Source: JAICMB01 sp049514735 (GTDB lineage Bacteria > Acidobacteriota > Terriglobia > Bryobacterales > Bryobacteraceae). From it: 23,907 nt of DNA. The translations under genes were made by a program, and so were the position numbers. The stretch spans positions 1 through 23,907 of the forward strand of contig JBEKUT010000162.1 of NCBI GenBank assembly GCA_049514735.1. The letters run 5' to 3'. How positions within the stretch are numbered: the first letter of the stretch is position 1; every line of letters starts with the position of its first letter. Positions 7,805 to 18,208 of this stretch are shown here, in pieces. The notes under the pieces are model-generated. The model searched no databases, was not told the origin of the DNA, and saw only the letters and a list, made by a program, of their open reading frames with translations.

Positions 7805-8191
7805 TTATTTTTTTGAGAGATCGCGCGGCTCGGAATCGATGTCCCGCGGACGCCCTTTCTTGACGCGTTTGAGGAGGTTTTCCATGCGCGAGCCGATGGT
7901 TACGGAGACATCGGCTTCGAAGTGCAGTTCCGGGATGCGGTAAGTTTCCAGGCGCTGCGCGAGCATGCGGCGCAGAAATCCGCGGGCGTTTTCAAGCGCC
8001 GCAAGGGCTTCGGCGGGGTCGCCCCCTCCGACAATGCCGACGCGGACCTGGGCCTTCCTTTTGTCGGGCGAGGTAATCACCTCGCTGACGTTTACGTCCA
8101 GGACGCGCGGGTCCGACATCTCGTACGCGATCAGTTCCGCCAGTTCCTCTCGAAGCGCTTCGGCGAGGCGCTCTTTCCGGTGGGGGTCCAT
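7805..8191 (-). CDS. rbfA: 30S ribosome-binding factor A
   Basis: This 128-residue (from the chosen start) KH-fold protein binds the 30S subunit and helps 16S rRNA 5'-end maturation. The opening MDPHRKERLAEALREELAELI and the segment ISYEMSDPR-like (IAYEMSDPRVLDVNVSEV) are diagnostic, as are FLRRMLAQRLETYRIPELHFEAD and the basic tail. An upstream in-frame ATG at 8224 would add 11 residues but overlap ylxP. The ATG at 8191 gives the family N-terminus and a 4-nt gap, so I chose it. It is in the classical nusA-infB cluster. Confidence 0.93.
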   Translation of the reverse strand: MDPHRKERLAEALREELAELIAYEMSDPRVLDVNVSEVITSPDKRKAQVRVGIVGGGDPAEALAALENARGFLRRMLAQRLETYRIPELHFEADVSVTIGSRMENLLKRVKKGRPRDIDSEPRDLSKK

Positions 8192-8195
8192 TTTT

Positions 8196-8483
8196 TCAAT
8201 CCAACCACTCCAGTGTGGCGTCAACCAGGCTTGGGCCAGCGTAATCGGCGGCGTCGCGTTCCACCGCTTGCAGCACCTGCTCGGCGCGAAGGCGGTCGCT
8301 CGACACGGTTACGGCCGAGATCAAGGAGCGCTGCCAGGTGTCCTGAAAATCGATCTCCGCGACCGCAACATTGTGGCGGCTGCGCAGCCGGTCCTTCAGG
8401 CCCCTGACGGTATGCCGCTTGTCTTTTAGCGAGTGCGATTCCGGAAGGTGAAGCTCCAGGGTCAGCACACCGATGCTGGGCAT
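8196..8483 (-). CDS. ylxP: DUF503 (YlxP-like) protein
   Basis: This 95-residue protein begins MPSIGVLTLELHLPESHSLKDKR, the standard DUF503 opening (a beta strand followed by H-SLK-KR). It continues with LKDRLRSRHNVAVAEID and the D-WQR motif. The family regularly lies between infB and rbfA, as here, and is thought to act in ribosome biogenesis; its biochemical role is not settled. Length is normal. It lies 18 nt after infB. Confidence 0.9.
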   Translation of the reverse strand: MPSIGVLTLELHLPESHSLKDKRHTVRGLKDRLRSRHNVAVAEIDFQDTWQRSLISAVTVSSDRLRAEQVLQAVERDAADYAGPSLVDATLEWLD

Positions 8484-8501
8484 AGTTAATGAGAACGAAA
8501 G

Positions 8502-11600
<3,099 letters not shown>

Positions 11601-11619
11601 CAACCTCGCAGAGCACGAC

Positions 11620-13140
11620 TTAACCAGCGCTCTCTGAGTCCTTTATCGTATCAAATTCACCCTCTCCGACTGAAGAATCCGGGTGCGGAGAAGTACCAAG
11701 CTGCGATGGAGCCACGGAAAGATGCGCGAAGGCGGCATCCATAACTTCTTCTTTAACTTCTTTTTTATCATGGCCTTGTTCGGCCGCGGCGGCTTCTTCC
11801 GCGGCGATCTCTTCGTCGGCAGGCACGACGCGTGCCTCCGCTTCTTCGTCCACAGGCGCGGCCGCCTGAGGCTCCTCAAATTGACCGTAATAGCTATTGA
11901 CAGCCGCAAAAATCTTTTCGACCATTTGCGGTCCGACACCGGGAAGCTCTTCAAGCTCTTCCGGCGTCATAGATCCCAGTTTCTCAATGGTACCGACGCC
12001 GCCGGATGCCAACTTCTCCACGATTGCTTCGGAAAGATCGTGATCCATCAGCACGGAAATCGGCGCGCCGGTTGGAACCAGCGCCGACATGGCGGATTCC
12101 ACTTCCTGGCGTTTCTCTTCTTCACTCTTGATGTCGATTTTCCAGCCGAGCAGCTTCGCCGCGAGACGTACGTTCTGACCCTTCTTGCCGATGGCGAGCG
12201 AGAGCTGCGTATCGTCGACAATCACTTCCATGTGCCGGCCGGCGGAATCGACGATGGATACACGGGAAATTTTGGCAGGGCTCAGGGCATGCGTGGCGAA
12301 GACCACGGGATCGTCGGAAAACTCGATAATGTCGATCTTTTCGCCGCGCAGTTCTCTAATAATCGATTGTACTCGCATGCCCTTCATTCCGACACAGGCG
12401 CCTACGCAATCGACATCGCGGTCGCGGCTCAAGACTGCGATCTTGGTCCGCTCGCCGGCTTCGCGGGCGCATCCACGGATTACTACGGTGTTGTCGTAAA
12501 TCTCGGGAACTTCCTGCTCGAACAAGCGCATGACAAGCTCCGGCGCGGCGCGCGACACGATGACACCGGCGTTCTTGCCCGCTTTTTCTACGCTCTTTAT
12601 GACGCAGCGAACGCGGTCGCCGACACTGAAGTTCTCGAGCTTGCTTTGTTCCTTCTTGGGAAGGCGCGCCTCGGTTTTGCCGAGATCCGCCACCACATCC
12701 TGTCCTTCGATCCGCTTCACGGTGCAGTTCACCAGTTCGCCGACACGGCTCGAAAACTCCGAGTAGACGGTTTCGCGCTCCGCTTCCCGCACCTTCTGCA
12801 GAATCACCTGCTTGGCGGTTTGCGCGGAAATGCGGCCCAATGAATCGGTGGGTTTGGGAAAACGGACCACGGAACCGAGCTCGGCAAGCGGGTCGGTACG
12901 ATGGGCCTCTTTCAACGTGATCTCTTTGCCCGGATCCTGGACTTCTTCCACAACCTGGCGCACGCCGAAAATTTCAAGGGCGCCGGTGGTGTTGTTGAAA
13001 TCCGCGATCAGGTCTTCCGTAGTACGGAAGTGCTTGCGCGCCGCCACCAGCATGGCGTCCTTCACCGCGTCGATCACGATTTGGGGATCGATACCCTTTT
13101 CCTTGCTTAAGATCTCGATGGACTGATAAATGCTTCCCAC
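11620..13140 (-). CDS. nusA: transcription termination/antitermination factor NusA
   Basis: This is a 506-residue RNA polymerase-binding factor for pausing, termination and antitermination. Domains in order are the N-terminal polymerase-binding domain (IYQSIEILSKEKGID), S1 (about 120-190), two KH domains with the conserved DVDCVGACVGMKGMRVQSI block, and LSLAIGKKGQNVRLAAKL. A helix-hairpin-helix follows (LEELPGVGPQMVEKIF). The tail is long, Glu/Ala-rich and unlike the compact E. coli acidic repeats. I chose the GTG at 13140, which has AGAGGGA 4 nt upstream, over the GTG at 13179. The earlier start lacks a binding site, overlaps rimP and adds an untypical N-terminus. It is followed by infB with no ylxR gene between them. 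Confidence 0.95.
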   Translation of the reverse strand: MGSIYQSIEILSKEKGIDPQIVIDAVKDAMLVAARKHFRTTEDLIADFNNTTGALEIFGVRQVVEEVQDPGKEITLKEAHRTDPLAELGSVVRFPKPTDSLGRISAQTAKQVILQKVREAERETVYSEFSSRVGELVNCTVKRIEGQDVVADLGKTEARLPKKEQSKLENFSVGDRVRCVIKSVEKAGKNAGVIVSRAAPELVMRLFEQEVPEIYDNTVVIRGCAREAGERTKIAVLSRDRDVDCVGACVGMKGMRVQSIIRELRGEKIDIIEFSDDPVVFATHALSPAKISRVSIVDSAGRHMEVIVDDTQLSLAIGKKGQNVRLAAKLLGWKIDIKSEEEKRQEVESAMSALVPTGAPISVLMDHDLSEAIVEKLASGGVGTIEKLGSMTPEELEELPGVGPQMVEKIFAAVNSYYGQFEEPQAAAPVDEEAEARVVPADEEIAAEEAAAAEQGHDKKEVKEEVMDAAFAHLSVAPSQLGTSPHPDSSVGEGEFDTIKDSESAG

Positions 13141-13172
13141 TGTTCCCTCTTTCAACTTTTTCCCGGGTTCTA

Positions 13173-13640
13173 TTACCACTCGAACTTGAGGTTGGCTTTT
13201 TCAACCTTGTCGAGAGGGAAATGAATGACCTTTCCCGCGGCCGGCTCGAGCGCGATCAAGCCGTCGGAAAATCCAGCCAAGGTGCCTTCCCAGCGGCTTT
13301 GGTTCTCGACTGGCTCCCGCAGCACGAACTTGACTTTCTGCCCGGTGAAGCGGGTGAAGTCCTGTGGTTTCGTGAGTTTACGCTCGACTCCCGGTGAACT
13401 GACCTCCAGCGTGTAACTGTCACCTGGTATGACGTCTTCCACGTCGAGAATTGTTCCGACCTGCTGCGAAATGAACTCGCATTCTTTGTGCGAGACCCCC
13501 TCGATCTTGTCGATGAAGATACGGAGAAGCCGCGCTTTGCCTCCGCCCAGAAGTTGGACCTCCACGATCTCGATCCCCTCGGGTTCGGCAACGCGTTCCG
13601 CGATTTCCGTTATTTTCTTGACGATTGCTTCCTTGGACAT
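13173..13640 (-). CDS. rimP: ribosome maturation factor RimP
   Basis: This 155-residue protein is needed for 30S assembly. The family pattern includes IVEVQLLGGGKARLLRIFIDK, VSHKECEFISQQVGTILDVED, and YTLEVSSPGVERKLTKPQDF, and the C-terminal SH3-like part ends in VEKANLKFEW. The ATG at 13640 gives the normal N-terminus (MSKEAIVKKI); a TTG 12 nt upstream is less likely. It is the first gene of the run. The leader carries a terminator-like hairpin 23 nt upstream of the start. Confidence 0.93.
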   Translation of the reverse strand: MSKEAIVKKITEIAERVAEPEGIEIVEVQLLGGGKARLLRIFIDKIEGVSHKECEFISQQVGTILDVEDVIPGDSYTLEVSSPGVERKLTKPQDFTRFTGQKVKFVLREPVENQSRWEGTLAGFSDGLIALEPAAGKVIHFPLDKVEKANLKFEW

Positions 13641-13663
13641 CCGTGGCAGCAATTAGCAGCAAT

Positions 13664-13686
13664 AAAAAAGTGGGCTTTCGCCCACT
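13664..13686 (-). terminator. intrinsic-terminator-like hairpin in the rimP leader
   Basis: Read on the minus strand, AGTGGGC, loop GAAA and GCCCACT form a perfect 7-bp stem closed by a GNRA tetraloop, followed by TTTTTATT. It lies only 23 nt upstream of rimP and downstream of the -10-like box at 13707. Any transcript of rimP starting there must pass through it. It could be an attenuator for the rimP-nusA-infB operon, or the terminator of the upstream three-gene cassette, or both. Confidence 0.75.
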
Positions 13687-13706
13687 GTGGTCGCTCGACA
13701 GCTTTT

Positions 13707-13712
13707 ATTATA
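13707..13712 (-). promoter_or_regulatory. -10 box candidate for rimP operon
   Basis: A perfect TATAAT lies on the minus strand, in the context gTGTATAATaaaag, 67 nt upstream of the rimP start. No good TTGACA-like -35 is visible 16-18 nt upstream. The assignment rests on the -10 match and its position at the head of the operon. Confidence 0.5.
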
Positions 13713-13740
13713 CACTAGGTTCGCGGGGAAAGCTCTAGCT

Positions 13741-13970
13741 GAAGGAACGTCATCTTGCCGCAGGGTACTGGGCTTCGACCCGTGCCCGGCTCGATTACTA
13801 GGCGACCGGAATCGTGGAGTCCCTGGGCGCTGCTGTCGCAGTTGCTGTCTCAGGCAACAACCATGCCTGTCCCTCCTGAGGTGCTGGCGTTTGGCCGCGC
13901 TCCTGACGTGCTTTAGTTGACGACTTCGGTCGTAAGACTTAAGGTTACGGTTGTGACAGAAAGGTTGAGT
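13741..13970. other. non-coding spacer without recognised content
   Basis: This stretch lies between the rimP promoter region and the tail of the ATPase cassette. Open frames across it are Cys/Arg-rich or lack family character, and I see no tRNA fold or clear repeat. It may include the left border of the accessory cassette. Confidence 0.4.
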
Positions 13971-14105
13971 TCATCGGCCCACAACGCGCTCAAGGAGCTG
14001 GTCAATCCGATGGGGCTCCTTTTGCCAAGCACGCTTTATGCTGTCGTTGAACTCCTCCTTGAATCCGTATCGGTAGAAGAGTTTGCCCAGTTCGACGGCT
14101 TCACT
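13971..14105 (-). pseudogene. out-of-frame C-terminal tail of the ATPase gene
   Basis: Directly after the ATPase stop, another minus frame reads SEAVELGKLFYRYGFKEEF, continues through DSIKRAWQKEPHRIDQLLERV, and stops at 13971. This is 44 amphipathic, protein-like residues that resemble the helical repeats of the ATPase C-terminus. It has no usable start codon of its own; an in-frame stop lies just upstream. The simplest reading is a frameshift (one base gained or two lost around GATCAGTGAA) that truncated the ATPase. A sequencing error is equally able to explain it. Confidence 0.5.
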
Positions 14106-15699
14106 GATCGATCCGCGTGGACAGTTCGGCTAGAACCGCAAAGTCGTCCGTAGCCAACGCGCGTGAATCGAAATCAGGATTCTCAAGCAACTTCTGGATC
14201 TTGGTCTTGTCTTTGGAGGCCAGCACAACTTGACCCCAGATTGTTTGGAAGGCCGGGGTAGATTTGAGCTGTTCCTTTAACGATTCGAAAGCAGCTTGTG
14301 CCGACGGAAGATCAGGCAATTCGAGCAAGAGCGTGATGATCTTTACGGCTATTTCGCCACTGCTCGCGTTCGGGAGCAACTTGCGTAGGATCGCGGCAGC
14401 TCTGTGTTGTCCCTTTGAATTTTCAAAGGACCTCGCAAGCTCTAATCCCACTTGCTCGTCGTTGCTGCCTGCTGCCATCCAAATCGCCTCAACGAAGTCC
14501 TGATTGAATGGTGGATCCTTTTGTCCTTGCTGCCAGTCTTCGCGATGGCCCTTCGATGCCGGTGGAAAGTACCGTTGGACGATTTCCCACACGAGTGGAT
14601 CATTAGAGTGCCCAGATAGGTCCCACAGCTGTTCCGCGACCTTCAAGGCCTTTGTGCCTGCCCGACGCATACGATAGAACTTCAACAGAGCGCGATAGGC
14701 TTGCGCGTGACCGCTGTAGTCAGCAATCGCTCTCAGATCGCGCTCCGCACCCGTAGGGTCTTCGAACCCCTTAACAAGTGCCTCCTGGATTAACGGTGCG
14801 AGGTAAGGGTCTACTACCTCTCTCGATATGAGCCTCGTGAAAAGCCGGAGGTAGTCACGAAGCAGTGGCGACTGATCCGCTGACATCTTGCCGCCCACTC
14901 GGATGGCCTCCGTTACTTCCAGGTCACTTTCAGAGTGCAAGATAAAGACTACATCCACGTTTAGCGTTGACGACAGGTCGGAAGCCTCTTCATTCAAGAA
15001 CTCTTTGACTTGCTTTAAGATTGTCTCCTCAGCTTCGGGCCCCAGTTCGGGAATCCTTGTCAGCACTGGCAAAATTTGAATTGCCGTCTGAGTGGGCAAA
15101 CGCGGCGCACGTTTTATGCTGCGCAGGACTTCCCTCGCACCTTCCAAATTCTCCCGATTCTTCATTGCCAAGCAGACAACCTTGTCAGGCAGCACTGTTG
15201 TCGCGACGCCACCGACCTCTGTTATGCCCGTTCGAGAATCGATCAATAGGAAGTCCGGGTTAAACTCGTCTTCGATTCGGTGCTTTAATTCCAAGAACAG
15301 CGGTATGCCTGGCGCAGATTCCGAGTAAAACATTTCATGCCAACTGATACGTGCCAATCGACGCCAATACTCAGCCGTTGGAACCTTGCCTGCAGGCATT
15401 AGCCAGATCCGGCCAGCGGTTGAATTGGGTTCGCCTAGCTGAATGGCAAATCGGGAGAGAGAATCCGGCATCTTGCCGGTTGTGCAAAACGTATATATTA
15501 AGTCAACTACGCCCTGGTCGATGGCATCCAATTTATCTTCCGGCCCCAAGGCGAATTTGTAATGCAGCCCTGGAGCTTCCAAGTCGAAATCCAATGTGAA
15601 TACCTTCTGTCCGAATCTCTGAAGGTATTTCGCTACGTTGGCGACAACTAAGCTCCGCCCGACACCGCCTTTATAAGAGTAGAAGGTGATAGTTGTCAT
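14101..15699 (-). CDS. KGGVGR-variant P-loop ATPase with helical C-terminal region
   Basis: This 532-residue protein starts MTTITFYSYKGGVGRSLVVA. It is a MinD/ParA-like (SIMIBI) ATPase in which the deviant Walker A keeps the signature Lys10 but has Arg15 in place of the usual second lysine. DFDLEAPGLHYKF (residues 37-49) is the A' region, and FLLIDSRTGITEVGG (150-164) is Walker B in the DSRTG form seen in this variant group. VVCLAMKNRENLEGAREVL follows. Residues about 300-532 are alpha-helical and TPR-like (e.g. AYRALLKFYRMRRAGTKALKVAEQL). It is the last gene of a three-gene run, 6 nt after the 205-residue gene. It probably acts as a regulator or switch protein. The 3' end seems frameshifted. 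Confidence 0.8.
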   Translation of the reverse strand: MTTITFYSYKGGVGRSLVVANVAKYLQRFGQKVFTLDFDLEAPGLHYKFALGPEDKLDAIDQGVVDLIYTFCTTGKMPDSLSRFAIQLGEPNSTAGRIWLMPAGKVPTAEYWRRLARISWHEMFYSESAPGIPLFLELKHRIEDEFNPDFLLIDSRTGITEVGGVATTVLPDKVVCLAMKNRENLEGAREVLRSIKRAPRLPTQTAIQILPVLTRIPELGPEAEETILKQVKEFLNEEASDLSSTLNVDVVFILHSESDLEVTEAIRVGGKMSADQSPLLRDYLRLFTRLISREVVDPYLAPLIQEALVKGFEDPTGAERDLRAIADYSGHAQAYRALLKFYRMRRAGTKALKVAEQLWDLSGHSNDPLVWEIVQRYFPPASKGHREDWQQGQKDPPFNQDFVEAIWMAAGSNDEQVGLELARSFENSKGQHRAAAILRKLLPNASSGEIAVKIITLLLELPDLPSAQAAFESLKEQLKSTPAFQTIWGQVVLASKDKTKIQKLLENPDFDSRALATDDFAVLAELSTRIDQ

Positions 15700-15705
15700 C
15701 CGGCT

Positions 15706-16323
15706 CTACGCTCCCACAGCAAGGACCTGGTGAGCTTGTGCAACCCTTTGCATATAGTCAACCACCGGGCCGACTGAGTATCGTTTAGCCACCGCTGGAA
15801 ATCTTCCCACGATACCTTCGGCAGTGAGCGTGGAACGCTCTGCTTTAACCCTGGACACTTCGGCGGACGCTTGTCCCAAAAGGCTGAGCGTACGCTGCAA
15901 CAGATCAGGGTTGTTGCGAGTCAATTCGAGTCTCAGAAGGACGGTCAGAAGAGCAATCGCGGCGCTCCATTCACCGTTCGGCAGTAACTCAGTCTCGGTG
16001 CGTCCAAGGTATTCTCCCAGGATTTCTAGGGGAGCGTCGCGCAACAGTTCATATTGAAGGTCAGCATAGGAAACCCCGCCGAAAACGGAGTCATGGGCCT
16101 GCTTGAGCCCGGCTCGGAGGAAAGCGATTACGGGTTCCCAGTTTTCGTCGAAGGACTGACGAACCCACTGGAAGCCCTGCGAGCCGACAGCCTTAGCGAC
16201 AATATCCTCGGAAACAAGGATAATGTTTGAGGCGCGATAGGGGGGCTTAATGAGAAATACTTGCTCTCCTTTTCTCACGAATGCCCAACCGTCTTCAGGG
16301 GCAGCGGCAATCAACTCAAGCAC
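15706..16323 (-). CDS. unknown helical protein of the three-gene cassette
   Basis: This is a 205-residue protein that I do not recognise. The N-terminus looks like a small beta hairpin (GWAFVRKGEQVFLIKPPYR). The rest is mainly alpha-helical, with conspicuous Leu-rich helices around residues 122-150 (AAIALLTVLLRLELTRNNPD, then LLQRTLSLLGQ). It has no signal peptide or membrane segment. The start is GTG, with GGAGGT 8 nt upstream. Those bases overlap the end of the preceding gene (GTGCTTGA), and the ATPase follows after 6 nt. Such tight packing suggests that the three products work together, with this one perhaps an adaptor between the ATPase and the first protein. Confidence 0.75.
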   Translation of the reverse strand: MLELIAAAPEDGWAFVRKGEQVFLIKPPYRASNIILVSEDIVAKAVGSQGFQWVRQSFDENWEPVIAFLRAGLKQAHDSVFGGVSYADLQYELLRDAPLEILGEYLGRTETELLPNGEWSAAIALLTVLLRLELTRNNPDLLQRTLSLLGQASAEVSRVKAERSTLTAEGIVGRFPAVAKRYSVGPVVDYMQRVAQAHQVLAVGA

Positions 16324-17179
16324 CTGTTGTGACCTCCAGCGGAATTCCCTTTTTTCGCAGGATCTTCTTGATTAGGACGAATGCTTCAACCAGGGTTCGG
16401 CGTTCATCGGTTAGTTTCACACGGAAGTTCTCGAAACCAAACTCAAACAGTTCTTTGTATTGGCTCATTTTGAGTCGAACGGCCTCAATACCGGACGGCA
16501 GCAGTTTTGCGGAGAAGATCGCTTCGATAAAGTCGAAGTCCGAGCACAACAGCGTTGGCCAGCGTTCTTCATGTCCTGAGGGAAGCTCCAGTGCATGTTT
16601 GAGAACAGCAAACAGGTCTCGATGTGAATGGGATGCGGACTCCTCGTGAAGTAGATCCTCGTTTATGGTACCGTCTGGCTTCATATAGGTCTTTAGGCTA
16701 TCGGACTTCAGGTACGCGACAATCTGAGCGCCTTCAAAAAGTTCACCACGCAAAACGGTGCAATAATCACCATACACGGTAGTGCCGGCACCACCGGCGT
16801 TCAGGGCTCCATATCGCAATTCTTCTCCATTCAGGAATGACCGATCGAACGTCGTGCGGCGCTCGTAAAATCCGCCTAGCCGTTCTCGAACAATCTCTTC
16901 TGCAGGCCTCCCCGACTCCTCCGCTCTGCTCTGCGCCCATTCATAGGTGTTTTGGTGAGAGCCGAGAGAAAGAAAGCTGATGAGCGCCATGGGCCGCATA
17001 TTTATTGTGACCCGTCCTTCGCGGCGAACGAGTTCTGCGAACCTCTCCATCGAGATTCGCCCTTCGGGCGAGGCGCTTGACGTTAGAACTGAGAAGCGAT
17101 TCTCAAGCGACGGCGAATTGTCATTTGCGATCTGAAAGAGGTCCAGCATTTCAGCGAGACTATAGCGCCCTGCGGACAA
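16316..17179 (-). CDS. unknown protein, possibly ADP-ribosyltransferase-like (DUF3626-like)
   Basis: This 287-residue soluble protein is the first gene of the cassette. After a helical N-terminus there is a strand with GRVTINMRP (Arg62). Then come FDRSFLNGEELRYGALN (residues 111-127) and VYGDYCTVLRGE (135-146). This order (V-T-I-n-x-x-P, YGALN, FG-x-C-x-x-x-L-like) reminds me of DUF3626 and of ADP-ribosyltransferase-fold proteins. The resemblance is weak and is a hypothesis only. Residues 155-287 are mixed, ending with Lys/Arg-rich helices. The start is a TTG at 17179 with no binding site; the ATG at 17149 (MLDLFQIAND) is a good alternative. A TATATT 20-40 nt upstream could serve as a -10. 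Confidence 0.7.
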   Translation of the reverse strand: MSAGRYSLAEMLDLFQIANDNSPSLENRFSVLTSSASPEGRISMERFAELVRREGRVTINMRPMALISFLSLGSHQNTYEWAQSRAEESGRPAEEIVRERLGGFYERRTTFDRSFLNGEELRYGALNAGGAGTTVYGDYCTVLRGELFEGAQIVAYLKSDSLKTYMKPDGTINEDLLHEESASHSHRDLFAVLKHALELPSGHEERWPTLLCSDFDFIEAIFSAKLLPSGIEAVRLKMSQYKELFEFGFENFRVKLTDERRTLVEAFVLIKKILRKKGIPLEVTTGA

Positions 17180-17274
17180 TCGTAATACGATACGGCGCTA
17201 CTAATATAATCACACGGCGCTGTGGGGCGGCGTGGCGGATCCAACTCACGCCTTCCAGTTTAATAAGTCGGACT

Positions 17275-18159
17275 TCAGCCGCGGAGGTCCGCGAAGGCCT
17301 GCTCGATTTCGAGTTTTGCGGGCGGGCAGACGGGGGTCAAAGGCAGACGGGGCGGACCACCGTAGTAGCCCATCAGATCCATGGCGTGTTTCAGGCCGGG
17401 GATTCCGTACTTCGTGGTCACTAACTGCGAGGCCCGCGAGATGCGGTTCTGCCAGTCCATGGCGGCTTCCAGTTCGCGCGTCCGATGCGCTTCCCATATG
17501 CAGATGGCCGCATAAGGGGCGGCGTTTGCGAATGCCAGAATCGCTCCGGTTGCGCCGACGGCGAACGAGGGCGCGAGCGTGGGGGCCGATCCGACCAGAA
17601 CGTTGAAGCCAGGCTTCACGTCGCGGATCATTTGCATCACTTTTTCGAGATTGCCGGAACTTTCTTTCACCGCGATGATGTTGGGATGGTGCGATAACTC
17701 AGCTACGGCCTCAGGCGCGATGTCGATTCCGGTGGCTTGCGGCCAGTTATAAATGATCAGCGGAATTTTCGACTGATCGGCAACGGCGCGGAAGTAAAGC
17801 ATCTGTGCGGCCGAGTTGTTGATCAGATTCTTATAGTAGTGTGGCGTGCGCACCATCACGGCTTTGTAGCCGATGTCAGCGGCGCGATTCGTGAGTGACA
17901 CAGTTTCGCGAACGCTCTCCATTCCGGTCCCGGCAATTAACAACTTTTCAGGCGCGGCGTATTCGGCGACCCATTCCCAGAGCTGGATTTTTTCCCGCTC
18001 GGTGAGCATGACGCTCTCACCCGTCGATCCGCACACGACATAACCGGCGAGTCCGGTGCGATTCCATTTGTCGACGTTGTGCTGGACTTTGACTTTCCAG
18101 AGGTCGCCGTGGTGATCGAAGGGGGTCGCAATGGGAGGGTAGATGCCTTGAAGTTTCAT
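17275..18159 (-). CDS. DapA-superfamily aldolase, 4-hydroxy-2-oxoglutarate aldolase-like
   Basis: This 294-residue Schiff-base class I aldolase/lyase has a TIM-barrel fold. Substrate-carboxylate motif GSTGE is at residues 44-48, the catalytic Tyr137 lies in LIIYNWPQ, and the Schiff-base Lys165 in NIIAVKESSGN. The opening GIYPPIATPF, the block LIAGTGMESV, and the ending KYGIPGLKHAMDLMGYYGGP resemble mitochondrial HOGA1 (4-hydroxy-2-oxoglutarate aldolase) more than lysine-pathway DapA, as I remember those sequences. So hydroxyproline or keto-acid breakdown is as likely as diaminopimelate synthesis. It follows atpE after a strong hairpin and has no obvious Shine-Dalgarno. Confidence 0.85.
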   Translation of the reverse strand: MKLQGIYPPIATPFDHHGDLWKVKVQHNVDKWNRTGLAGYVVCGSTGESVMLTEREKIQLWEWVAEYAAPEKLLIAGTGMESVRETVSLTNRAADIGYKAVMVRTPHYYKNLINNSAAQMLYFRAVADQSKIPLIIYNWPQATGIDIAPEAVAELSHHPNIIAVKESSGNLEKVMQMIRDVKPGFNVLVGSAPTLAPSFAVGATGAILAFANAAPYAAICIWEAHRTRELEAAMDWQNRISRASQLVTTKYGIPGLKHAMDLMGYYGGPPRLPLTPVCPPAKLEIEQAFADLRG

Positions 18160-18169
18160 GGAGGGAAGA

Positions 18170-18197
18170 AGGGCAGGCTGTGATTCCGGCCTGCCCT
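18170..18197 (-). terminator. hairpin between atpE and the aldolase gene
   Basis: On the minus strand AGGGCAGGC and GCCTGCCCT form a perfect 9-bp stem with a 10-nt loop, 11 nt after the atpE stop. A pyrimidine tract (TCTTCCCTCC) follows instead of a pure T-run. It probably ends or weakens transcription out of the atp run, and it sits just 10 nt before the aldolase start. Its arms resemble the hairpin at 22082-22112. Confidence 0.6.
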
Positions 18198-18208
18198 GTT
18201 TGCAGTGG

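Noticed and set aside
11683..12843. 386-codon plus-strand frame opposite nusA
   Set aside because: It is an antisense shadow of NusA with no recognisable motifs.
13760..13800. GGGTCGAAGCCC on the minus strand resembling a tRNA T-arm
   Set aside because: The loop does not fit the seven-base TTCRANY pattern, and no acceptor, D-arm or anticodon stem could be built around it.
13687..13920. Cys-rich 77-residue plus-strand ORF
   Set aside because: It begins inside the rimP promoter region and has Arg/Cys/Leu composition typical of non-coding GC-rich DNA.
13917..14153. 78-residue plus-strand ORF opposite the ATPase tail
   Set aside because: It is antisense to the protein-like SEAVELGKLF stretch, which has the better coding character.
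17180..17274. Search for attachment sites or flanking repeats at the cassette border
   Set aside because: No direct repeat shared with the left side (13741-13970), no tRNA end and no integrase gene were found.
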